A DNA stretch of 64,000 nt from an uncultured Dehalococcoidia bacterium (GTDB lineage: Bacteria > Chloroflexota > Dehalococcoidia > Lucifugimonadales > Australimonadaceae), in the NCBI GenBank assembly GCA_958295525.1, contig OY282355.1, positions 310,001 through 374,000 of the forward strand, in the 5' to 3' direction. A program made the position numbers and the translations under genes. Numbering within the stretch: position 1 is the first letter of the stretch; each line of letters starts with the position of its first letter. Below are positions 26,407 through 35,671 of the stretch, in pieces. The notes under the pieces were generated by a model, which was not told the origin of the DNA, made no database searches, and was given only the letters and a program-made list of their open reading frames with translations.

Positions 26407-26979
26407 ATGGCCAAAGCGCCGATGGCGAAACGCTATGCCCAAGCCCTCTTCTCCCTCGCCGAAGCGGAGGAAAGCCGGGAAGCCTGGCTCGACGACCTCG
26501 CCGGCATACAGGAGCAGATGGCGGACTCGTCCGTCGCGCTGTTCTTCGGCGAGCCGCGCGTCCCGGCGGAACGGAAGCAGGAAGCCGCCGCGCGGATCGC
26601 CGAAGGCGCCCGCCCGCTCGTGCGGAACTTCCTGGGGCTGCTCGCCCAGCGGCAGGCGACGGGCTCGCTGCCGGCCATCGTGAGCGAGTACCGCCGGCTG
26701 CTGAACGAGCGCTTGGGCCGGGCGCAGGCGGTCGTGACGACCGCCGCGCCGATCTCGGCGGAGCAGCGCGGCAGGCTCGCCGCCTCGCTGGGGGCGATGC
26801 TCGATAAGGAGGTCGTTCTCGACGAGCGGGAAGACCCCGAGATCATCGGCGGCATCGTCGTCCGGATAGAAGACCGCATCATAGACGGAAGCGTGCGCTC
26901 GCGCCTGAACGGCCTGCGTCAGAGCCTGGGGCGGCAAGCGCCCGTCCCAGCGGCATACGAAACGGAGGAGCGGGCATGA
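26407..26979 (+). CDS. atpH: F0F1 ATP synthase subunit delta
   Basis: 190 residues. It joins the peripheral stalk to the top of F1. The N-terminal helical domain begins with the typical [14 protein letters not shown], and the C-terminal region has the conserved [25 protein letters not shown]. It starts nine bases after atpF and overlaps atpA by four bases (ATGA). Confidence 0.93.
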   Translation: MAKAPMAKRYAQALFSLAEAEESREAWLDDLAGIQEQMADSSVALFFGEPRVPAERKQEAAARIAEGARPLVRNFLGLLAQRQATGSLPAIVSEYRRLLNERLGRAQAVVTTAAPISAEQRGRLAASLGAMLDKEVVLDEREDPEIIGGIVVRIEDRIIDGSVRSRLNGLRQSLGRQAPVPAAYETEERA

Positions 26980-28484
26980 CGACTCGCGGACAAGACATCG
27001 CTGCGGTGCTCAAGCGGCAAATTGAGGAGTTCGGCGGCGAGACGACGCTCACGGAAGTGGGCACGGTCGTCGAGGTCGGCGACGGCATCGCGACGATCCA
27101 CGGCCTGAGCAAGGTTGGCTTCGGCGAGTTGCTGGACTTCCCTAGTGGAGTGGCGGGGCTTGCGCTCAACTTGGAGGAAGACCTCGTCGGCGCGGCGGTG
27201 ATGGGCGCGCACACAGGCGTCAAAGAGGGCGACTTGGTCAAGGCGACCGGCGAGGTCGCCCGCGTGCCGGTCGGCGACGCTTTGCTGGGGCGCGTCGTCA
27301 ATCCGCTGGGCGAGCCGCTGGACGGCAAAGGCGCGGTCAGAACGGAGGGCGCGCGGCCCATCGAAATCGTCGCGCCCAACGTGGTGGCGCGGCAAGCCGT
27401 GAACACGCCGGTTCAGACGGGAATCAAATCCATAGACGGGATGATTCCCATAGGCCGCGGGCAGCGCGAGTTGATCATCGGCGACCGTTTCACGGGCAAG
27501 ACGGCCATCGCCATAGACACGATCATCAATCAGAAGGGGCAGAACCTGATCTGCATCTACGTGGCCGTGGGCCAGAAGCAGAGCAAGGTGGCCCAGTTGC
27601 AGGCGACGCTCGAAGAGCACGGCGCGATGGAGCACACGGTCATCGTCGCGGCGAACGCCTCCGACCCCGCGCCCCTGCAGTACCTCGCGCCGTACTCCGG
27701 CTGCGCCATCGGCGAGGAGTTTATGACGAGCGGCCGCGAGGCGCTCATCATCTACGACGACCTCACGAAGCACGCTTGGGCCTACCGGCAAATGTCGCTG
27801 CTGCTGCGCCGTCCGCCGGGCCGCGAGGCGTACCCGGGCGACGTGTTCTATCTGCACAGCCGCCTGCTGGAGCGCGCCGCGCGGCTGGACGACGCGCGCG
27901 GAGGAGGCTCGCTCACGGCGCTGCCCATCATCGAGACGCAGGCGGGCGACGTTTCCGCCTATATCCCGACGAACGTGATCTCCATCACCGACGGCCAGAT
28001 CTATCTGGAGTCCGACCTTTTCAACAGCGGTATCCGTCCGGCGGTGAACGCCGGCCTCTCCGTGAGCCGCGTGGGGAGTTCCGCGCAGACGCGGGCGATG
28101 CGGAAAGTGGCGGGGCGTATGCGGCTGGAGTTGGCGCAGTACCGCGCGCTGGCGAGTTTCGCCCAGTTCGGAGCCTCCGACTTGGACGCGGCGACGCGGG
28201 CGCAGTTGGAGCGCGGGCAGCGGCTGACGGAGTTGCTGAAGCAGCCCCAATACAAGCCGCAGAGCCTCCCGCGTCAGGTCTGCGGAATGTACGCTGCGGT
28301 GAACGGCCACCTGGACGACGTGCCCGTGGACCGGGTGCGCGAGTTCGAAGAGCGCTTCCTCGGCTACGTCGAAACGTCGCGCCCGGAGATGCTGAGCGCG
28401 ATTCAGGAAAAGAAGGACATAGACGAGGCGTCGGAAGAAGCGCTGAAGGAAGCGATCGCCGCCTTCAAGTCCACGTTCCAATAG
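26976..28484 (+). CDS. atpA: F0F1 ATP synthase subunit alpha
   Basis: 502 residues, normal length. This regulatory nucleotide-binding subunit alternates with beta in the F1 hexamer. The P-loop reads [11 protein letters not shown] (about residue 170) where the common bacterial form is GDRQTGKT. The arginine-finger region [14 protein letters not shown] (about residue 365) is intact. The segment [24 protein letters not shown] is standard for alpha. Confidence 0.96.
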   Translation: MTTRGQDIAAVLKRQIEEFGGETTLTEVGTVVEVGDGIATIHGLSKVGFGELLDFPSGVAGLALNLEEDLVGAAVMGAHTGVKEGDLVKATGEVARVPVGDALLGRVVNPLGEPLDGKGAVRTEGARPIEIVAPNVVARQAVNTPVQTGIKSIDGMIPIGRGQRELIIGDRFTGKTAIAIDTIINQKGQNLICIYVAVGQKQSKVAQLQATLEEHGAMEHTVIVAANASDPAPLQYLAPYSGCAIGEEFMTSGREALIIYDDLTKHAWAYRQMSLLLRRPPGREAYPGDVFYLHSRLLERAARLDDARGGGSLTALPIIETQAGDVSAYIPTNVISITDGQIYLESDLFNSGIRPAVNAGLSVSRVGSSAQTRAMRKVAGRMRLELAQYRALASFAQFGASDLDAATRAQLERGQRLTELLKQPQYKPQSLPRQVCGMYAAVNGHLDDVPVDRVREFEERFLGYVETSRPEMLSAIQEKKDIDEASEEALKEAIAAFKSTFQ

Positions 28485-28497
28485 GAGAAAGGCCCTC

Positions 28498-29355
28498 GTG
28501 CCGAGCGTCAGGCAGATACGCGGACGGATACGCAGCGTCCACAACACCTCGCGGGTTACGCACGCGATGCAGATGGTCGCCGCCTCCAAGATGCGCCGCG
28601 CGCAGGAGTCCGTCGTCGCGTCGCGTCCCTACGCCCGCAAGTTGCGGGAGGCGATAGGCGGAATCGTGGGGCGCGGCGTCGGCGATTCGGATTGGACGCA
28701 CCCGCTGCTGGAGCGCAGGTCGGGCGGCGGCGTCTTGCTGCTCGCCATATCGCCCGACCGCGGCCTCGCGGGGGGAATGCCGGGCAACCTCACGCGGGCG
28801 GCGGGGCGGTTCGCGCAGGCGCAGGCGCGTCCGGTCTCGGCGGTGACGGTCGGCAAGAAAGCGCGCGACTTTATGGTGCGCGCGGGAATCCCCCTGCGCG
28901 CCTCGTTCACCGACATCGGAGACAAGCCGACGATGGGGGGCACGCTCGCGGTCACCCGCCTCGTGGAGCAGTTGTACACGGAGGGCGAGATGGACGAGGC
29001 GCACCTCGTCTACACCCGCTTCGTCAACACCGTCATCCAGCAGCCCGTCGTGGAGCGGCTGCTGCCGGTCGCCGCGGAAGGACTAGAGGCGGCGCCGGAC
29101 ATCCTGTACGAGCCGGACGCGGAGACCGTGCTGGGCGCCCTTCTCCCGCGATTTATGGAGATGCAGGTCTACCAGGCGTTCCTCGAGAACAACGCGAGCG
29201 AGCAGTCCGCGCGAATGGTGGCGATGAAGAACGCCACGGAGGCCGCCGAGGATATGGTGGCCGGGCTGACGCTGGAGTTGAACAAGGCCCGTCAGAATAT
29301 GATCACCGCCGAGTTGCTGGACCTCGTAGGAGGAGCGGCGGCGCTCGAAGGCTAG
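28498..29355 (+). CDS. atpG: F0F1 ATP synthase subunit gamma
   Basis: 285 residues. The central rotor shaft. The N-terminal helix starts MPSVRQIRGRIRSVHNTSRVTHAM and the C-terminal helix has the conserved KNATEAAEDMVAGLTLELNKARQ with EL at the end. Start is GTG 28498, 13 bp after atpA, with AGGAGAAAGG upstream. Confidence 0.95.
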   Translation: MPSVRQIRGRIRSVHNTSRVTHAMQMVAASKMRRAQESVVASRPYARKLREAIGGIVGRGVGDSDWTHPLLERRSGGGVLLLAISPDRGLAGGMPGNLTRAAGRFAQAQARPVSAVTVGKKARDFMVRAGIPLRASFTDIGDKPTMGGTLAVTRLVEQLYTEGEMDEAHLVYTRFVNTVIQQPVVERLLPVAAEGLEAAPDILYEPDAETVLGALLPRFMEMQVYQAFLENNASEQSARMVAMKNATEAAEDMVAGLTLELNKARQNMITAELLDLVGGAAALEG

Positions 29356-30786
<1,431 letters not shown>

Positions 30787-31147
30787 GCGCCTGCGTGGCG
30801 GGCGTGACGCGCCCCGTCTGCCCGCTCCCGTTCCTCCGTCATTCCCGCGCAGGCGGGAATCTCCCTCCCCCATGCCGTCATTCCCGCGCAGGCGGGAATC
30901 TCGCCCCCTTGCCCCTTCGTTCCTGCGTAGGCGGGAACCTCGCCCCCCTGCCCCGTCGTTCCCGCGTAGGCGGGAATCTCGCCCCTCTGCCCTGTCGTTC
31001 CCGCGTAGGCGGGAACCTACTGGAGAAACGAAGCGTTTTCATGCGAAGAATCGCCCCGCCCCCCGTTGACGCGCCAACCCCGTCGGTGTAGCGTCGCAAG
31101 CGCGCGCCGCCCCCCGACGCGCCGCCCCCTCGAAAGGAGATGAGCGA
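30787..31147. repeat. Array of six palindromic elements downstream of atpD
   Basis: Between about 30835 and 31022 six copies of the dispersed palindrome follow one another with a spacing of about 30-37 bp. All have the same orientation and a CTCGCCCC-type flank. The remainder (31023-31147) carries the promoter and ribosome site of the next gene. No reading frame in the gap resembles an ATP synthase epsilon subunit. Confidence 0.85.
31066..31094 (+). promoter_or_regulatory. Promoter of the SDR-methyltransferase pair
   Basis: TTGACG (31066-31071), 17-bp spacer, TAGCGT (31089-31094), about 53 bp before the SDR start. AAAGGAG follows at 31133. Confidence 0.5.
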
Positions 31148-31900
31148 ATGCTGGAAGGCAAAGTGGCCGTCGTCTCAGGCGCAGGCCCCAACATCGGACG
31201 CGAGATCGCCGGAACCCTCGCCGCCAACGGCGCAAGCGTCGTCTGCCTCGACATCCGCCGCGAGGCCGCCGAGGCGACCGCCCGCGAAGTCGTCGACCGC
31301 GGCTACGAGGCCATCGCCGTCGACGGCGACATCACCAAATCCGAGGATATGGAGAACATGGTCGCCCAAGCCGTCGCCGCCTACGGCCATGTCGACATCC
31401 TCGTCAACAACGCCGCCATCACCAACGACGCCGGGCTGCTCTCCGAAAACCTCGCGACCTTCCGCAGAATCATCGACGTCATCCTCGCCGGAACCTTCAA
31501 CTGCACACAAAGCGTCGCCAGACGGATGGTCGAGCAAGGAACCGGCGGCGCCGTCGTCAACGTCGCCTCCACCTCCGGCCACCGGGGGAAGTCCGGCGCC
31601 ATCGCATACCAGTCCGCCAAAGCCGGCATCCTCAACTTCACCCGCGCTTGCGCGATGGAACTCGCCCCCCACAACATCCGCGTCAACTCCCTCACCCCCA
31701 CCCAAACCGGAATGCCTGTCGGCGGCAAGCCCGCCCGCCCCGACGACGAAGTCCCCAAGAGCGTCCCGCGCGGACGCTGGGGCAGACCACGCGACCAGGC
31801 CCAGGCCGTCCTCTTCCTCGTCTCCGACAACGCCGACTTCATCACCGGCGCCGACCTCCCCGTCGACGGCGGCAACCTCGCGATGCGACTCTCCGGCTGA
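31148..31900 (+). CDS. SDR family NAD(P)-dependent oxidoreductase
   Basis: 250 residues, a classical SDR. The cofactor motif is SGAGPNIGRE (residues about 10-19), the structural motif is NNAA (about 89), and the catalytic tetrad is Asn, Ser (ASTSG near 142), Tyr and Lys in YQSAKAG (about 156-160). The C-terminus DLPVDGGNLAMRL is typical. The substrate is unknown. A ribosome site AAAGGAG precedes ATG 31148, and a methyltransferase gene follows after 12 bp. Confidence 0.9.
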   Translation: MLEGKVAVVSGAGPNIGREIAGTLAANGASVVCLDIRREAAEATAREVVDRGYEAIAVDGDITKSEDMENMVAQAVAAYGHVDILVNNAAITNDAGLLSENLATFRRIIDVILAGTFNCTQSVARRMVEQGTGGAVVNVASTSGHRGKSGAIAYQSAKAGILNFTRACAMELAPHNIRVNSLTPTQTGMPVGGKPARPDDEVPKSVPRGRWGRPRDQAQAVLFLVSDNADFITGADLPVDGGNLAMRLSG

Positions 31901-31912
31901 AGGGAGGCCGCG

Positions 31913-32656
31913 ATGACCACCTACCACCACGACGACGAAACGATGCTCCGCTGGGGGCACTCGTGGAAAGAGGAGGACCGCGTCGCCGACTACGTCGAAC
32001 GGATGGACAGCCGCGACGCCGAACGCCAAGACGTCTTCCGCCTCCTCGCGCAACTCGTCCCCGCCGAACGCGGCGCGCCCATCCGCATCCTCGACGTCGG
32101 CAGCGGCTACGGCCCCGTCGCCGCTGCCTGCCTCGACGCCTTCCCCAACGCGACCGCCGTCGGGCTCGACGTGTCTGACGCGATGATGGAGGCCGGCAGG
32201 CCGCGCATGGCGCGCTTCGGCGACCGCTTCGCCTACATCCACGGCGACTTCGCCGACGGCGCGCTTCCCCCGCAGGCGGTCGCCGCCGGGCCGTTCGACC
32301 TCGTCGTCTCCGCCCGCGCCATCCACCACCTCCCCGCCAACCTGATGGCCCGCCTCTACGGGGAAGTCTACGCCGCGCTCAACCAGGGCGGCGCCTTCTT
32401 CAACCTTGACACCGCCTCGCCGGAGACCCCCTTCCTCCACGATCTGATGCGAAGCGTCCGCCGCAGCGAAGGCGAGCCCCGCCCGGAACGCGCCGAGCGC
32501 ACCCCTGAGCAAGCCGCCCACGACGCTATGCACCACCACCGCGACGCCACCCTCGCCCGCCACCTCGAGTGGCTGCGCGCCGCAGGCTTCGCCCACGCCG
32601 ACTGCTTCTGGAAGCGCCTCTCCACCGCCCTCATCGGCGGCTACAAGGAGGCGTAG
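31913..32656 (+). CDS. Class I SAM-dependent methyltransferase
   Basis: 247 residues. Motif I is ILDVGSGYGPVAAACL (about residue 58), followed by the acidic VGLDVSDAM and a motif IV region FDLVVSARAIHHLP that is common in small-molecule methyltransferases of the UbiE/Tam type. The C-terminal part has a His cluster (AMHHHRD). GGGAGG precedes the ATG. The position right after the SDR suggests they act on the same metabolite. Confidence 0.85.
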   Translation: MTTYHHDDETMLRWGHSWKEEDRVADYVERMDSRDAERQDVFRLLAQLVPAERGAPIRILDVGSGYGPVAAACLDAFPNATAVGLDVSDAMMEAGRPRMARFGDRFAYIHGDFADGALPPQAVAAGPFDLVVSARAIHHLPANLMARLYGEVYAALNQGGAFFNLDTASPETPFLHDLMRSVRRSEGEPRPERAERTPEQAAHDAMHHHRDATLARHLEWLRAAGFAHADCFWKRLSTALIGGYKEA

Positions 32657-32712
32657 CCGCCCCCGCGCAGGAATCGGAATTTCCATCGCCCTCCCCTAAG
32701 CCCCAAACCCGC

Positions 32713-32718
32713 TACAAT
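32713..32718 (+). promoter_or_regulatory. Possible -10 element of the FAD oxidase-MFS pair
   Basis: TACAAT 36 bp before GTG 32754. No -35 of quality. Confidence 0.35.
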
Positions 32719-32753
32719 CGGCGGGCCGCGCTTCCGCGGCCGGGAGGCGCGGC

Positions 32754-33887
32754 GTGGACGCGACGAGCCAGCGCGATGTCGTCATCATCGGCGGAGGAAT
32801 CGCCGGCGTCGGAACCGCGTACTACCTCGCGGCGATGGGCGTCCGCAGCACGGTCATCGAGCGCGACGGCGTCGCAAGCCACGCATCCGGCTTCGCCTAC
32901 GGCGGGCTCTCCGGCGGCGTCCCCAACGGCCCGCAGCCGAACTCCCCGCTCATTGACTACAGCATGGCGCTCTACCCCGCGCTCGCCGACGCCCTCGCCG
33001 AGGAGTCGGGCGTCGACGTCCAATACCGGCCCCGAACGCTCCTGCGCCTCGCGCTCGCCGCCGACGAAGTCGCCGCGCTGACCGCCAACCTCGCCTGGCA
33101 GCAAGCGCGGCCCGGCTACGCCGTCGAGTTGCTGGACGGAGCGCAGGCCCGCGCGCTGGAGCCCCGCATCGCCCCTGAGACCGTCGCCGCGCTCCATATC
33201 GAGGGGGCGTCCGACGTCGAACCGTACCGGCTGACCGTCGCCCTCGCGGAGGCGGCGGAAAGGCGCGGAGCCTCCGTCCGAACGGGCGAGGTTACGGCCA
33301 TCCACATGCGGGCGGGGCGAGTCGAAGGCGTGAGCGTCGAGTCCGCCGCCGGAAACGAGCGCGTCCCGTGCGATACGGTCGTCGCCGCAATGGGGCCGTG
33401 GAGCGCGGCGGCGGGCGACTGGCTGGGCGTTCCGCTGCCCGCGCGCCCGCTCAAAGGGCAGATCATCAGGCTTCGCGCCCCCGGCCCGCCCTACGCGGTG
33501 AGCGTCGGCCACGGCGGAAACTACGCGGCGACCAAGCCGTCGGACGGCCTCGTCTGGTGCGGGACTACCGAAGAGGACGCCGGATTCGACGAGACGCGCG
33601 CGCCGGAGGCTCGAGACGCCATCGCCGAGGCCGTTCTGCGAATGCTGCCCGCGCTCGCGGACGCGGAGGTCGCGCTGCAAACCGCTTGCCTCCGCCCCGT
33701 AACCCCGGACGGCGCGGCCATCCTCGGCCCCGTCCCCGGCGCGGAGGGCGTCTACGCTGCGACCGGCGGCGGGCGGCAAGGCATTATGATGGGGCCCGGA
33801 ATGGCGAAAGCGCTGGCATGCCTCATCGCCAACGGCGCGCCCGAATTGGACATCGAACGTTACGACCCCGGACGATTCGCTCGATGA
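32754..33887 (+). CDS. FAD-dependent amino-acid-oxidase-type oxidoreductase (DAO/DadA family)
   Basis: 377 residues. The N-terminal dinucleotide fold is VVIIGGGIAGVGTAYYLA (about 9-26), with the acid of the second strand in VIERD. The C-terminal FAD contact is VYAATGGGRQGIMMGPGMAK (about 340-358). The family includes glycine, sarcosine and D-amino-acid oxidases and dehydrogenases. It starts with GTG after CGGGAGGCG and overlaps the MFS gene (ATGA), so uptake and oxidation of one substrate are probably coupled. Confidence 0.87.
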   Translation: MDATSQRDVVIIGGGIAGVGTAYYLAAMGVRSTVIERDGVASHASGFAYGGLSGGVPNGPQPNSPLIDYSMALYPALADALAEESGVDVQYRPRTLLRLALAADEVAALTANLAWQQARPGYAVELLDGAQARALEPRIAPETVAALHIEGASDVEPYRLTVALAEAAERRGASVRTGEVTAIHMRAGRVEGVSVESAAGNERVPCDTVVAAMGPWSAAAGDWLGVPLPARPLKGQIIRLRAPGPPYAVSVGHGGNYAATKPSDGLVWCGTTEEDAGFDETRAPEARDAIAEAVLRMLPALADAEVALQTACLRPVTPDGAAILGPVPGAEGVYAATGGGRQGIMMGPGMAKALACLIANGAPELDIERYDPGRFAR

Positions 33888-35095
33888 CCTCCCCTCCTGC
33901 GGAGCCCGTCCGCCGCGCGGAGTCGCGGGCCGTCGCGCTGATCTACGCGGCGGCGTTCTCCTATCAGATCACGCTCGGCCTCGTGCAGGTGCTCGTCCCG
34001 CTCTACGCGCTCCATTTGGGCTACAACCTTGCGCTGCTGGGCGTCATCGTCGCGTCGCAAGCGGTGTTCGGCCTGCTGCTGCGGCTGTTCGCCGGCGCGA
34101 TAGCCGACCAGTTCGGCGAGCGGTGGGTGCTCTGGGCGAGTTTTCTCACAATGGTCTTCGGCGCAGCCGTCTTCGCCATATCAGAGGCGGTGGCGATGCT
34201 CATCCTCGCCCAATCGTTCATCGGCTACTCCCGCGCGACGTACTGGACGGCCACCCAGTCTTACGTCAGCCGCATCAACCCCGAGCGTTCGGGCGAGGTC
34301 TATGGGCGCGTCAACGCATTCGGCAACGCGGGCGGCCTCATCGGAGCGTTCCTCAGCGGCGCGCTCGCGTCCGGGCTGGGCTATCCCGCCGCGTTCGCCG
34401 TAATGGGCGCGGTCGCCCTCGCCGGATTCGTCGGCAGCATCGCCCTCCCGCCGCTCGCAGCCCGCTCCTCGCGGCGGGGCTTCCGCGCTCCGCTCGCGCA
34501 GATTCCGGCCATCGCCCGCCACCGGGGCATGGGGCTGGGCGGGTTCGCCGCGTTCGCCGCGTCCGCCGCGATGATTATGGCGAGCGTCCTCTTCGTCCCC
34601 TACCTCACGGAACTCGGCTACAACGAGACGGTCAACGGCGGCATGCAAGCGGTCGGCGTCGTGGGCAGCATCGCGCTGGGGATGGTGTTCGGCCGCGTCC
34701 TCGGGCGGCTGGGGCGCCGCCGAACGCACACGATCGCCCTCCTAATGACCGGCCTCGCCGTGATCGGCGTGGCGCAAGGGGCGAGCGCGTACCTCACCCT
34801 CGCGCCGCTGATGCTCGCCTACGGCGTCTTCCGCGCCTCGCTCTCCATCCTCTACCCCATCGCGGGGGCGGACCACAGCGCGCCGGAGCGGCGCGGCATG
34901 GCGATGGCCTACATCGGCCTCTACTGGGGAACGGCGCAACTCGTCGCGCCGCTCGGCTTCGGCGCGCTCGCGGGGGCGGTCGGCCTGCAGGCGACGCTCT
35001 GGACGGCGGGCGCAATCTTCATCGCCGCCAGCGCCGTCTTCCCGCTCCTCTACCGCTGGTTCGTCCCTGGCAAGGAGCAAACCTTCGGAGAGTGA
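33884..35095 (+). CDS. MFS transporter
   Basis: 403 residues, about 12 membrane spans in two halves split by a basic loop near residue 190 (ARSSRRGF). The conserved loop between helices 2 and 3 reads GAIADQFGERWVL, the major-facilitator signature. It overlaps the FAD oxidase gene by four bases, so it is likely the importer for the oxidase substrate. Sequence does not show the substrate. Confidence 0.88.
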   Translation: MTSPPAEPVRRAESRAVALIYAAAFSYQITLGLVQVLVPLYALHLGYNLALLGVIVASQAVFGLLLRLFAGAIADQFGERWVLWASFLTMVFGAAVFAISEAVAMLILAQSFIGYSRATYWTATQSYVSRINPERSGEVYGRVNAFGNAGGLIGAFLSGALASGLGYPAAFAVMGAVALAGFVGSIALPPLAARSSRRGFRAPLAQIPAIARHRGMGLGGFAAFAASAAMIMASVLFVPYLTELGYNETVNGGMQAVGVVGSIALGMVFGRVLGRLGRRRTHTIALLMTGLAVIGVAQGASAYLTLAPLMLAYGVFRASLSILYPIAGADHSAPERRGMAMAYIGLYWGTAQLVAPLGFGALAGAVGLQATLWTAGAIFIAASAVFPLLYRWFVPGKEQTFGE

Positions 35096-35671
35096 GCGGG
35101 CCCCTGCGTCCGCAGAGGTGCGATTCCCAGGCAGGCGGGAATCCCACCTCTTGCCCGTCATCCCCGCCTCCAATTCGTCATTCCCGCGCAGGCGGGAATC
35201 TCGCCCCCTTGCCCCGCCATCCCCGCCTCCAATTCGTCATTCCCGCGTAGGCGGGAATCCCGCCCCCTTGCCCCGTCATCCCCGCCTCCAATTCGTCATT
35301 CCCGCGTAGGCGGGAATCTCGCCCCCTTGCCCCGCCATCCCCGCCTCCAATTCGTCATTCCCGCGTAGGCGGGAATCTCGCCCCCTTGCCCCGCCATCCC
35401 CGCCTCCAATTCGTCATTCCCGCGTAGGCGGGAATCTCGCCCCCTTGCCCCGCCATCCCCGCCTCCAATTCGTCATTCCCGCGTAGGCGGGAATCTCGCC
35501 CCCTTGCCCCGTCATCCCCGCCTCCAATTCGTCATTCCCGCGTAGGCGGGAATCTCGCCCCCTTGCCCTGCCATCCCCGCCTCCAATTCGTCATTCCCGC
35601 GTAGGCGGGAATCTCGCCCCCTTGCCCCGCCATCCCCGCCTCCAATTCGTCATTCCCGCGAAAGCGGGAAC
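35096..35671. repeat. 59-bp tandem array, nine units, each carrying one palindromic element
   Basis: Units begin (at CCTCCAATTCG) at 35167, 35226, 35285, 35344, 35403, 35462, 35521, 35580 and 35639, an exact 59-bp period. Both the palindrome and the intervening sequence are conserved, so this is a minisatellite rather than a CRISPR array. Differences between units are single bases (GTC/GCC, TAGG/CAGG). The last palindrome differs (CGAAAGCG core). The array fills the convergent gap between the MFS gene and the next minus-strand gene. Confidence 0.93.

Noticed and set aside
30872-31069. Short frames such as SFPRRRES repeats in the arrays
   Set aside because: They are translations of the dispersed palindrome without ribosome sites.
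35096-35671. CRISPR array
   Set aside because: The supposed spacers are as conserved as the repeats, with one common 59-bp period, and no cas gene is near. It is a minisatellite.
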